DNA from: Paenibacillus dauci
GTDB taxonomy: Bacteria; Bacillota; Bacilli; Paenibacillales; Paenibacillaceae
NCBI RefSeq assembly: GCF_000971985.1
Contig: NZ_LAQQ01000001.1
Span: 248,001-312,000 of the forward strand
Direction: 5' to 3'
DNA length: 64,000 bases
Below the pieces are notes generated by a model. The model was given only the letters and a program-made list of their open reading frames with translations. It had not been told where the DNA came from and ran no database searches. Shown here one piece after another: positions 45,301 to 53,478 of this stretch. The stretch's first letter is position 1, and the number at the start of each line of letters is the position of its first letter. The position numbers were made by a program, and so were the translations under genes.

Positions 45301-45530
45301 GCATCTTCCTTGTAATGGGAAAAGCTGCAGTAGCCTACGACCTCTTTGCCATTTACTGCAAGAAATACATACAGGTGGGTGCTGTTATGGTGCTCTTTGA
45401 GAATCATCTGTTCGGTTTGTATAGCGCTATCGCCTCCCCAGCTCTCATGGCTGGCATTCCACATGTCCGCGAGCGAAGCGGCATAGCGGGGTTCATACTC
45501 TACAATGCGGATATCTTCTACAGTGATCAT
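42378..45530 (-). CDS. Giant protein with N-terminal GNAT acetyltransferase domain
   Basis: A 1050-residue protein without signal peptide. Residues about 5-150 form a GNAT domain (IRIVEYEPRYAASLADMWN, then acetyl-CoA-binding VRPDYHGRKVGKRLVLHA and VPTYKKAGFFWEKRD). The other 900 residues are beta-rich, with an NEW2/CARDB-like part near 230-420 and a C-terminal part (about 770-1040) with GVEWLDSSYPKPGPRSW and WFGGIHLQVRG reminiscent of carbohydrate-binding supersandwich folds. I recognise no overall family. The gene lies between an amidohydrolase and a GH42 beta-galactosidase, so a role in modifying sugars or glycans is an inference from position and fold. Confidence 0.75.
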   Translation of the reverse strand: MITVEDIRIVEYEPRYAASLADMWNASHESWGGDSAIQTEQMILKEHHNSTHLYVFLAVNGKEVVGYCSFSHYKEDAGALYIPLLNVRPDYHGRKVGKRLVLHAVQQTITLGWPRLDLYTWPGNVKAVPTYKKAGFFWEKRDDTTHLINLIPSVLQTPAVQHYFDQLDWYADSVREIDTRPDGREEYGFDYFTYEWSKENTYLRMEYERTGRGLRLIETEDYLIQACIPAAHRLPFGSSYPVHYEVVNKTGKPLSVEITAKGNSAIDFELQTSTVVTSRETIEGSFHVQPIEEEQNPFQTHPVVEAELLINGLAAIFKLGIEPRFPVRLKLQAPHRSLYTGEVFELELSVENEQNTDYTYYMQWPENKLLAFQEPTIAIHVPANSRRSAKVKAALLDYGIWHHQISIYNDMNRAANSKVLDQYISLILPGATNAFGGETSEEWTICNGLYSARLNKQSNNLNLYEGSKVKTQLYPPKFGLPYSNEFHKDRAVSVTFREEDAMIMEAQYELTSYSLLLTTIVKVHRNGLISRHHRVQMQEDAEARTEPLLLKERFDFSLENSILPYRNRYIHTSEGPDAASVDYWETSEFTENWIFAQDKQSSMGVTWPAELPLLLEIWQYAIEHPIHHAAGAVVETSPLQVAIGTWNKWQDFRTFAQQQGTSDTLSAQPSLELFLNGGNPFAAQAPELDIVEHKNTVLDGDIYVSSHHGSIQEQLNVSAKESVQQYSTQLSLPAGQEMELVHVHLDMDTYEIKYARALFPVLPSSKVDSRIVQTEQGDVHTVHNGVLQFQVNTSFAPTLFSLQHHGVEWLDSSYPKPGPRSWLNPWFGGIHLQVRGLADANLQNEERQVDFVDVRDQFDNLWSGIRITIHIRHNLKFKGLSVEQYYVTQPGVPVLATFARINKCTGTSLFPLAIQCFNFYKASEDLLDTRAQIRNEAGESVTYKAGRVQYDEQSTSQIIRYTSAERQQQLTWVAHPESSYSGVFLNTHFAAAMAIDDMYLYDQQQTDNRPQFHIISDVPIPDEALTDLRNIRFGEVVHSSASTNTAKTDI

Positions 45531-45720
45531 TCGTTCAATCCCTCCAATACGATAAAATGCAGCTTATTTGTAAGCGTAATCAAAACCTCTTCGATGGTAA
45601 TATCCAGTAGCTTTGATTCCCTGTATTATATAGAAGAATACGAAGAATTGCACCTTCAGGGAATAGAGCGCATCGAACCGTTGGTAGATAACAAGCGAAG
45701 AAGATACAACATACATAACC

Positions 45721-45762
45721 AAAAAGGACCTGTACATTCCTGACGGAGTACAGATCCTTTTT
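45721..45762 (-). terminator. Terminator of the GH42 gene
   Basis: A 15-bp stem with two mismatches (45721-45735 with 45748-45762) and a T run on the minus strand. Confidence 0.85.
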
Positions 45763-45783
45763 GCCAAATCCTTATCGATTCAT

Positions 45784-47835
45784 TTACAGTTCCAGAATCA
45801 TTACCCCATACGCCGGTATGGAAATATCTCCATGTAGCGTCTCTCCGGTCAGCAGGTCGGTACGGGCTTCACGGAATTGGATATGAGCAGCATGCTCTCC
45901 GTAATTCAGCAGGAAAATGTATTCTCCCTGTTCTCCTTTACGGATCCCAAGCTCTACCTGCTCCGGAAGGTCCAGCCAATCGGCTGCAGGAGAAGTATAG
46001 CCAAGCAGGTCAATCACAGCATCCACAACCTGTTCGTTAAAGGCTGCTCCGTAATACCATGTTTCTCCCTTGCCCTGTTTGCGGCGGGTAAGTGCCGGGG
46101 CATCCTCATAATAGCAGGACGTATAGGTCGCCATCGTCTCTACAGCGGGATCATCAATATGCAGAATATCATTAAATGCTTCTGCCGCTTCGTTCATGAC
46201 TGTATTACTGTGCTTCCACTGCAGTCCCGACGCCGGAACCGTTCCTTTGATCATGGTAAAGTCGGACACCGAGATTCCGCACAGACTGGCGACAGGTCCA
46301 GGCATAGGCTCCATCCGGCAGTGGCTGTATTCATTTTTGTAACCGGTTCGTGCGCCTAGGATCAATGTACCGCCATTTTCGACATAAGCAGTCAATAGAG
46401 CTGCTGTCTGCTCGGTCATAATCGCTGCATGCGGATAGATCAGCAGCTTATACTGCTGCAGATCGTTCAGCTGCTGATTACGCAGATAGACTACATCTGC
46501 CGGCAGATGGCGATATTGCAGCTGCTTGAACCATGCGTTGATACTTTTGCCTGTCAGCGGGCCATGCCAGATATCGAATTCGCCATCCCATTCATTCTCG
46601 TAATCTTTAATAATAGCAATCTCGGCTGTATACCGGGTACCGGCAATTTTCTCGCCTATAGCAGCGAATTCCTGTCCTACTCCGGTCGCCTCGGCAATCC
46701 GGCGATTGGGCCGGTTATGATAATCATTCAGCCCGTGCCAATAGATCTCGGTACCGAATGTCGCTGTCCGCCAGCGGAAATACATGACCAGATCGGCACC
46801 ATGCAGTACAGACTGATAAGTCCAGAGTCGCAGCTGACCAGGACGCGGAGAAGGCATATCCATCCGGTTTACCCAGCCACCTGGACCAGATTGCTGTTCC
46901 ATTACACAGAAGTTCGCCGAGATATCCCGTATTGTACTCAGATTCAGACTCCATTTCCGATCCAGCAAAGGTTTGTCTTCCTGAGTCCCGGAGATGGTCG
47001 AGAACTGTGGATACGAATCATAGGAAAAGAAGTCCAGTAGTTCTTCTGTCAATGCATGACTGTCCAGATGACCGAACAGTCCATTTGTTGTAATCCACTG
47101 ATTAGGCGCGATTTCCCGCAGAATATCCACCTGAATCCGCGCAAACTCAATTGTATTATGGGAAATGAACCGTTTCTCATCCAGTACTTGATGCGGATTG
47201 GTCGAATCAGCTGGTGTAGGACGCGGTAGATGAATCTGTTCCCAATCGGTATACGTCTGGCTCCAGAATACGGTTCCCCACGCCTGGTTCAGCACATCCA
47301 GCGTCACATACTTTTCTTTGACCCATTTGCGGAAAGCGATATGATCCGCTTCCGCATAAAAGCTGGCCATTTCACAGTTGAATTCATTATCGATCTGCCA
47401 GCCGATTACAGCTGGATGATCCTTATAGTGTTCAGCCAGCTGACGGGTAATCACTGCACACAGCTCACGATAACGTGGGCTGCTGTAATTATAATGGCGG
47501 CGCATCCCATGCTGGTAAGCGGTTCCATCTATTTGGGCATTAAGCACTTCCGGATAGCTATGTGTCAGCCATGCCGGAGGCGTTGCTGTAGGTGTGCCCA
47601 TGATTACTTTCATATCATATTGCTGCGCCAGTTCCAGAAAACGGTCGAACAGATCGAATTGATATACGCCTTCTTCGGGTTCGAAGATTGTCCAGGCAAA
47701 TTCGGCAATCCGGATATGGGACAGATTCATTTCTTTCATTCGGCGCAGATCATCTTCCCATAGGGATTCCGGCCAGTGTTCAGGATAATAGCATACTCCC
47801 AATTGCAGAGACTTGAGTTGAATAGATGTTGTCAT
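45784..47835 (-). CDS. GH42 beta-galactosidase
   Basis: A 683-residue cytoplasmic enzyme. LGVCYYPEHWPESLWEDDL near the start, IGWQIDNEFNCE with the acid/base Glu, and VMEQQSGPGGW with the nucleophile Glu are family 42 signatures, followed by a trimerisation domain and a small C-terminal beta domain. It hydrolyses terminal beta-galactosides. The ATG at 47835 is preferred because GAGGTG lies at proper spacing; the GTG three codons upstream is the alternative. The divergent AraC-type regulator probably senses its inducer. Confidence 0.92.
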   Translation of the reverse strand: MTTSIQLKSLQLGVCYYPEHWPESLWEDDLRRMKEMNLSHIRIAEFAWTIFEPEEGVYQFDLFDRFLELAQQYDMKVIMGTPTATPPAWLTHSYPEVLNAQIDGTAYQHGMRRHYNYSSPRYRELCAVITRQLAEHYKDHPAVIGWQIDNEFNCEMASFYAEADHIAFRKWVKEKYVTLDVLNQAWGTVFWSQTYTDWEQIHLPRPTPADSTNPHQVLDEKRFISHNTIEFARIQVDILREIAPNQWITTNGLFGHLDSHALTEELLDFFSYDSYPQFSTISGTQEDKPLLDRKWSLNLSTIRDISANFCVMEQQSGPGGWVNRMDMPSPRPGQLRLWTYQSVLHGADLVMYFRWRTATFGTEIYWHGLNDYHNRPNRRIAEATGVGQEFAAIGEKIAGTRYTAEIAIIKDYENEWDGEFDIWHGPLTGKSINAWFKQLQYRHLPADVVYLRNQQLNDLQQYKLLIYPHAAIMTEQTAALLTAYVENGGTLILGARTGYKNEYSHCRMEPMPGPVASLCGISVSDFTMIKGTVPASGLQWKHSNTVMNEAAEAFNDILHIDDPAVETMATYTSCYYEDAPALTRRKQGKGETWYYGAAFNEQVVDAVIDLLGYTSPAADWLDLPEQVELGIRKGEQGEYIFLLNYGEHAAHIQFREARTDLLTGETLHGDISIPAYGVMILEL

Positions 47836-48010
47836 TAAGGTCACCTCTATGGTTTGGATACTCTGATTGTAGATTCATTTTACGTGTTCGTATATAACGA
47901 GTAATTATCCCGATAACACGATTTTGCGATTAACGTATGACGATAGCCATATCTATCCTGTACAATGAATAGCAGAATACCACTAATTTCACCTGGAGAG
48001 GGCTTAGGAT

Positions 48011-48856
48011 ATGAGAGAGCATCTTTTCTTTGCAACGCCTGCATTTCCCCATTATATTTGCTATCCAAACTTTATTGGCGGCTATAGCGATTATCCGACG
48101 CATGCCGTGAACCGTCCTGCCAAAAGCAGTGATTTTCAGTTGGATCAGCTGTATAATCTTCATTTTATCCTGCAGGGCAAAGGATATGTGACCTGGGGCG
48201 GAACGAGATATGAACTTGGTGCCGGACACGGATTCCTGTATGGGCCGGGTCTGCCGGAATGCTATGAAGCAGATGAGCACGATCCGTGGGATATACGCTG
48301 GATTCACTTTGCTACGCATGAACTGCAGTCTTTTATGGGGAATCGGGGAATAGGTGAAGTATGGCTGTTTCAGCTAAAGGATGTACATACGGTTAATCAG
48401 TGCATGGATGAATTAATGAAGCTTGGAGCGGCTTTTGATCTGAAGCAGGAGATGCGTGTATCGGCTGTGCTATATGAGCTGCTGCTGCATATTATGAAAG
48501 ATGCAGTCTCCCTGCATCTGCCCCGTGACCCATCGCTGCCCGGCATCCATGCCGCAGCCGATTATATGCGTGAACACTGCACCCGTGCTTTGTCGATTAC
48601 GGATATTGCCCGTTTTACCGGGTACAGCGTGCCCTATTTTACACGTAAATTTCACCAGTCCATGGGCGTGACTCCTACCGCCTATTTGCTGGAATCACGT
48701 ATTTTGTATGCCAAGAAGCTGCTGCTGTCGACCGATATTCCTATTCGCGAGATTGCACTGGAGTCGGGATTTTCGCAGAGCAGCTACTTTATTCATTGCT
48801 TCAAAAAAGTGGTTCATATGACGCCGGAACAATTCCGGATCAGCTGGGATTCCTGA
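48011..48856 (+). CDS. AraC family transcriptional regulator
   Basis: A 281-residue regulator with an N-terminal cupin-like sensor (HFILQGKGYVTWGGTRYELG) and a C-terminal pair of helix-turn-helix units (LSITDIARFTGYSVPYFTRKF and DIPIREIALESGFSQSSYF). GGAGAGG precedes the ATG. It is divergent from the GH42 gene and probably activates it in response to a galactoside. Its 3' end overlaps the convergent cntE gene by 17 bases with no terminator between them, so the two transcripts may interfere. Confidence 0.9.
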   Translation: MREHLFFATPAFPHYICYPNFIGGYSDYPTHAVNRPAKSSDFQLDQLYNLHFILQGKGYVTWGGTRYELGAGHGFLYGPGLPECYEADEHDPWDIRWIHFATHELQSFMGNRGIGEVWLFQLKDVHTVNQCMDELMKLGAAFDLKQEMRVSAVLYELLLHIMKDAVSLHLPRDPSLPGIHAAADYMREHCTRALSITDIARFTGYSVPYFTRKFHQSMGVTPTAYLLESRILYAKKLLLSTDIPIREIALESGFSQSSYFIHCFKKVVHMTPEQFRISWDS

Positions 48857-50042
48857 TCATTCCAGTTCTCATCACCTGCTGCTGCAGTAGTACAAACAGA
48901 ATCAGTAGAACGCCGACTGCTGCACAAATGCCATACATCCAGGAATACGACCAATAGTCTGCCAGCGGACCCATAAGGATACTGCCCAGCGACATACCCA
49001 GATCGGCTGTCGCAATAAACAGACCCATCAATATATTGCGGCTCTGCTCGGGCAGTACAAAACTGAGATACGTGGTCAGCGTCGGATAAATGACTGCCTG
49101 AGCGATACCCATCAATACAGCTCCGCTATACAAGAACAAGAATCCTCCGACAATCGATATACTTACCAACTGCGCGGCTATCGTCAGCAGTACCAGTGCT
49201 CCGATAATAAATGGTGTATGCCAGCGCCCGTCCGAAGGGATTTTTTTACGAAGTGCAAACCGTGCAATCACTACACTCGCTGCCTGAAGCATCAGATAGA
49301 TACCTGCACTACCGCTGGACAGCTGGGCAGCATATAACGGGATAAAGGTCGTAATCGCTCCAAATACAGTAGAAGCAGCCAGCATAATCACACTGCAATT
49401 GCGCAGCAGCGGATTTCTCATCAGCTGATTGAAAGATGACCATGTTCCCAGGCGCTGCGGTGTGCCCGTCTGATTCGTTGCCTTCCGATTGCGGTCCATT
49501 CGAACCGTATATCCGAATACTCCGGTGAAGATCGCTATCGCTATCATCGTCAGGGTAAAGTAATTACTGTTCCCACTCTGCCAGATACCCAGTGCCAACA
49601 CCGGAGCAATAATCCCGGGCATATAAGAACATAATGAATAAAGGGAAATCCCCTGGGATCGATCTTTCTCCGGCAGCGCATCGATAATTCCGATCTGCAG
49701 TGCCATCGAGAAAAAGGCAGTGGATACGCCTTGCAGAATTCGTGCCAGCAGATACCCTGCCGGTCCTGTGAACGTGTACAGCACAAGTGCCAATGCATTA
49801 ATCACCAGAATAATGCGCAGTACACGGATCGGGCCATGCTGCTGAATCATCTGCCCGGCCCAGGGCCGGAAAAACATGGTCGTAAATAAATAAGCGCCCA
49901 TAATCACACCAATGGCTGTATTGCTCGCTCCCCAGGCATTCCCCTGCAGCGGAATAATCACATTGAGGATCGCGTTGGCACTGAAATAACCCAGCACCAG
50001 AATATACAGCCGCAAAAAGGGCCAGGATAGCGCTCCGTTCAC
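48840..50042 (-). CDS. cntE: Opine metallophore exporter CntE (MFS)
   Basis: A 400-residue MFS transporter with 12 predicted helices, last gene of the cnt operon. In S. aureus the MFS protein CntE secretes staphylopine so that it can bind zinc, cobalt or nickel outside. Sequence features such as VIMGAYLFTTMFFRPWAGQ and GISLYSLCSYMPGIIAP are ordinary for the family, so the assignment rests mainly on operon position. It starts 19 bases after cntF ends. Its stop lies inside the convergent AraC gene. Confidence 0.85.
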   Translation of the reverse strand: MNGALSWPFLRLYILVLGYFSANAILNVIIPLQGNAWGASNTAIGVIMGAYLFTTMFFRPWAGQMIQQHGPIRVLRIILVINALALVLYTFTGPAGYLLARILQGVSTAFFSMALQIGIIDALPEKDRSQGISLYSLCSYMPGIIAPVLALGIWQSGNSNYFTLTMIAIAIFTGVFGYTVRMDRNRKATNQTGTPQRLGTWSSFNQLMRNPLLRNCSVIMLAASTVFGAITTFIPLYAAQLSSGSAGIYLMLQAASVVIARFALRKKIPSDGRWHTPFIIGALVLLTIAAQLVSISIVGGFLFLYSGAVLMGIAQAVIYPTLTTYLSFVLPEQSRNILMGLFIATADLGMSLGSILMGPLADYWSYSWMYGICAAVGVLLILFVLLQQQVMRTGMIRNPS

Positions 50043-50061
50043 TGATTCTCCTCCTTATCGT

Positions 50062-50808
50062 CTATCGTGCAATCGCTGCACTCAGCAGTGTACGGCCATA
50101 ATCGGACTGTACATCACTTAACCTCGCGGTATCGATTGTCTCTACAATCTGTCCTTTTTGAAAAATGATCATTCGCTCGCACATATAAGCGGCCGCCTGA
50201 ATATCATGCGTAATAAAGATATAACCCATCCCATAGACGGACTTCAGTTCCTGGAGCAAATGAAGTACCTGTACCTGAATCCGCACATCCAGCGAGCTGA
50301 TCGCCTCATCCAGCACAAGATAGCGCGGTCTGGTCGATACTGCTCTGGCAATGCATACCCGCTGCGCTTCGCCGCCGGACAATTCATGGGGATATTTGGA
50401 TCGATAATCCAGACTTAACCCCACCTGCTCCAACAGTTCATCTATCCGCCTGCTCTGCTCCATGCGTGATTGCCCTTCCTGCTCCAGCGGTTCCCTGATC
50501 GCCTGTTCTACTGTATAAAAGGGATTAATTGATGAGGTATAATCCTGAAATACGGCGCTGATCATTCCCCGTCGTACCTTCCTCTGCTCTACAGATTGCC
50601 CATAGAACAGAATCGCTCCCTGGTCGGGTTGATCAATACCCAGGATCAGACGTCCCAATGTAGATTTGCCGCTGCCGCTTTCACCAATAATACCGAGGCA
50701 CTCGCCTTCCTTACAGGTAAAGCTTACGCTGCGAAGTACCTGTTGCGATTGCTTTTTCCATAATCCGCCGGTTCGGTATGATTTCTCTATATTCTGAACT
50801 TGCAGCAT
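50062..50808 (-). CDS. cntF: Metallophore ABC transporter ATPase CntF
   Basis: A 248-residue ABC ATPase: Walker A GESGSGKST, Q-loop VFQDYTSSINPF, signature LSGGEAQR, Walker B YLVLDEAISSLD (DEA in place of the usual DEP) and switch His in ITHDI. It pairs with CntD to power uptake of the metal-loaded opine through CntBC. Two bases separate it from cntD. Confidence 0.92.
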   Translation of the reverse strand: MLQVQNIEKSYRTGGLWKKQSQQVLRSVSFTCKEGECLGIIGESGSGKSTLGRLILGIDQPDQGAILFYGQSVEQRKVRRGMISAVFQDYTSSINPFYTVEQAIREPLEQEGQSRMEQSRRIDELLEQVGLSLDYRSKYPHELSGGEAQRVCIARAVSTRPRYLVLDEAISSLDVRIQVQVLHLLQELKSVYGMGYIFITHDIQAAAYMCERMIIFQKGQIVETIDTARLSDVQSDYGRTLLSAAIAR

Positions 50809-50810
50809 AT

Positions 50811-51623
50811 TCAGCCTTCCTTTCTCTCCATCAGCTGTCTGAAATGGTTATCCAGCGCGAACCGGGCCGAGAGCAGATCGCGAGTATACTCCTGCCGTGG
50901 TGCAGTGAATAACTGCTCGGTTTCTCCGCGCTCGATCACTTTTCCGTCTTTCATAATCAGAATATGATCTGCGATATGGCGAACAGCTCCAAGATCGTGC
51001 GAAATGAAAATCATCGAGCATCCCAGTGTATGGCGCAAACGGATAAACTGTGCCATCACTTCCTGCTGGGATAGCATATCCAGTGCAGTCGTCGGCTCAT
51101 CGGCAATCAGGATATCCGGCTCCAGTACCAAAGTAAGTGCAATCATTATCCGCTGCAGCATCCCTCCCGACAACTCATGTGGATATCGGTTCATCAGCCG
51201 ATCGGGATGATTCAGCATAACGCTGTGCATCGCTATATGCATGCGTTCGTCTATCTTGCTGCGGTTCCAGCCATAATGTTGGCCCAGCGTCTCCCGTAGA
51301 TGAGTACCAATGACACAAGAAGGGTCAAAAGCACTCATACCATTTTGCATAATCATGCCAATCTGCTTGCCTCGTCTCTTCCGCATCTGTTGATCAGTCA
51401 GCGTATTCAGATCGATTCCCTGAAATACGATGCTGCCCGACTGCTGTAGAGAAGATGGATTCAGCTTCATGATCGATCGGCAGGTGACCGACTTCCCGCT
51501 GCCACTTTCCCCTACAATAGCCAGACATTGTCCCTGCTGCAGATCAAAGGAAATATCCTTTACAATTGGCTCTCCGATGTGGATATCATGGATATTCAGA
51601 TGATTCACTTCCAGTATATTCAT
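50811..51623 (-). CDS. cntD: Metallophore ABC transporter ATPase CntD
   Basis: A 270-residue ABC ATPase of the oligopeptide/nickel (Dpp/Opp/Nik) type: GESGSGKSVTCRS, LSGGMLQRIMIALTL, Walker B LIADEPTTALD and switch His in FISHDLG. It overlaps the end of cntC by four bases, so it is coupled to the permease. Partner of CntF. Confidence 0.92.
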   Translation of the reverse strand: MNILEVNHLNIHDIHIGEPIVKDISFDLQQGQCLAIVGESGSGKSVTCRSIMKLNPSSLQQSGSIVFQGIDLNTLTDQQMRKRRGKQIGMIMQNGMSAFDPSCVIGTHLRETLGQHYGWNRSKIDERMHIAMHSVMLNHPDRLMNRYPHELSGGMLQRIMIALTLVLEPDILIADEPTTALDMLSQQEVMAQFIRLRHTLGCSMIFISHDLGAVRHIADHILIMKDGKVIERGETEQLFTAPRQEYTRDLLSARFALDNHFRQLMERKEG

Positions 51624-52501
51624 AGCCTTACCGCCACCTCCTGCTGATCCGGTAGACGATCCGGCTGTAGGCCGGACTGACGCAGCCGGGGATCAAGCGC
51701 CACCTGCAAAGAATCCGCCAGAAAATGAAAAGCGGAGACAACGATCACAATCGCAATCGCTGGCGGAAGCATCATTTCCGGCCGGGTAAACATCACTTCC
51801 CTGGCTTCATTCAGCATCATGCCCCATTCGGCCTGAGGTGCCTGAATGCCCAACCCGAGAAAGGAGAATCCGGAAATTTGCAAAATCATCGAACCGACCG
51901 AGCTACTGGCTGTAACCGCAATATCGGCAAAAGTAACCGGGATCAGGTGGCGCCGGATAATCGCTCCATGCCCCATACCCGTCGTGCGGGCAAACTGGAT
52001 ATAATCCATTTCCGTATATTGCAGTACCGATGTCCGTATAACGCGCGCAAACCATGCCCACTTGGTGAGTACAAACGCAATCAGTATATTCTCCAGTCCA
52101 ACACCCAGTATGCCGACCATCGCAAGTGTCATGACATAACCGGGAAAAGAAAGAACAACATCGCATATTCGCATAATCCAGGTATCGGTTTTGCCTCTAA
52201 AATAGCCTGCCAGGAATCCGAGTATCGCCCCGATTAGTACGGACAGCAGCAATACTACCAGGACAGCCAGCACGCTGGGACGAATCCCATATAGTAATCG
52301 GGACAGGATACATCGGCCCAATTGATCGTTACCCAGCAGATATTCCCATGATGGCTCCGCATATCGCAGACTCATCTGCACAGCCAGCGGATCATGCGGT
52401 GCCAGCACAGGAGCAGATAATCCGGCAATAATCACACCAACCACAACGATCAGGGACAGCTGCCCCATTTTATCCATGGCTGAATTTTTCCATACATTCA
52501 T
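51620..52501 (-). CDS. cntC: Metallophore ABC transporter permease CntC
   Basis: A 293-residue permease with about six helices, the N-terminal DppC-type extension (PVLAPHDPLAVQMSLRY, LLGNDQLGRCILSRLLYG) and the EAA-like loop ARTTGMGHGAIIRRHLIP. It forms the membrane channel with CntB. Its start abuts the cntB stop directly. Confidence 0.92.
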   Translation of the reverse strand: MNVWKNSAMDKMGQLSLIVVVGVIIAGLSAPVLAPHDPLAVQMSLRYAEPSWEYLLGNDQLGRCILSRLLYGIRPSVLAVLVVLLLSVLIGAILGFLAGYFRGKTDTWIMRICDVVLSFPGYVMTLAMVGILGVGLENILIAFVLTKWAWFARVIRTSVLQYTEMDYIQFARTTGMGHGAIIRRHLIPVTFADIAVTASSSVGSMILQISGFSFLGLGIQAPQAEWGMMLNEAREVMFTRPEMMLPPAIAIVIVVSAFHFLADSLQVALDPRLRQSGLQPDRLPDQQEVAVRL

Positions 52502-53434
52502 TTATAGACCATTCCTTAATTTGGGATTCATCGCAGCATTGATCATATCCGAGATCGCATTGAAGATAACAAACGAGACAGCCAGAATCAGCACATACGC
52601 CTGAATCACGGGAAAGTCCCGACTCAAGATGGCACGTATACTCAGACTGCCAAGCCCCGGCCAGGCAAATACATTTTCTACTACAACCGTACTGCCGAGG
52701 ATAATAGGGATAGCCATGCAGAATATCGAGATCGCTACCTGCAGGGAATTCCGTAAAATATGCATAGTAATGACTCTCTCGGGTAGCCCGGATGCCCGCC
52801 CGTACAGTACATAGTCCTTGTTCATATTACTGAGCATAGAGCTGCGTACATTGCGGAAGTACAGGCCAGCATAACTGATCGTAATAATCAGTACCGGTAA
52901 AATATAGCTGCGATACGAATCCATACCGCTCGTCGGCAGCAGATCCAGTCGAACCGAGAAATACCAGACCAACAGTGCCGCCAGTCCGTAAGACGGAATA
53001 GCCGTCAGGATGAAGGCCAGTGTGCGCACCGATTTATCCAATACCCTTCCTGCCTGGAGTGCACAGAGCACGCCAAGCAAAACGGATACGGCTATAATGC
53101 TTACTGCAGATACCAGTGTTAACCGCAGTGTATTCAGAAAAGCCGGTCCGATCAGCGCCCAGACAGACTGTCCTGTAATATAGGAGTTCCCAAAATCCAG
53201 CTGCAGACAGTCCAGCATCCAGTTCAAATAGCGGACAAGAAAAGGCTGATCCAGTCCAAGCTGCTGCTGTGTACGTTCAATCAGTTCATCGGTAATCGAC
53301 GGTACACCCTGTGCCTGCAGCACCACTACTGCCGGGTCCATTGGAGACAGATTGATCAGTATAAAAGTCAGCAGGGAAATCGCCCATAACAGCGGAACGG
53401 CAAGCAGCATTCTTCTAATGATATACATTCCCAA
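52502..53434 (-). CDS. cntB: Metallophore ABC transporter permease CntB
   Basis: A 310-residue DppB/NikB-type permease: MYIIRRMLLAVPLLWAISLL at the start, an EAA-like YGRASGLPERVITMHILRN loop and VVENVFAWPGLG near the end. Partner of CntC in uptake of the metal-opine complex. Confidence 0.92.
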   Translation of the reverse strand: MGMYIIRRMLLAVPLLWAISLLTFILINLSPMDPAVVVLQAQGVPSITDELIERTQQQLGLDQPFLVRYLNWMLDCLQLDFGNSYITGQSVWALIGPAFLNTLRLTLVSAVSIIAVSVLLGVLCALQAGRVLDKSVRTLAFILTAIPSYGLAALLVWYFSVRLDLLPTSGMDSYRSYILPVLIITISYAGLYFRNVRSSMLSNMNKDYVLYGRASGLPERVITMHILRNSLQVAISIFCMAIPIILGSTVVVENVFAWPGLGSLSIRAILSRDFPVIQAYVLILAVSFVIFNAISDMINAAMNPKLRNGL

Positions 53435-53478
53435 CAGGAATTCCTCCTCTGAGCATGCATGAATTCATGCCCTGCTGA

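Noticed and set aside
44802-45743. A long plus-strand frame opposite the giant GNAT gene
   Set aside because: It is the antisense shadow of a well-supported minus-strand gene, with no family features of its own.
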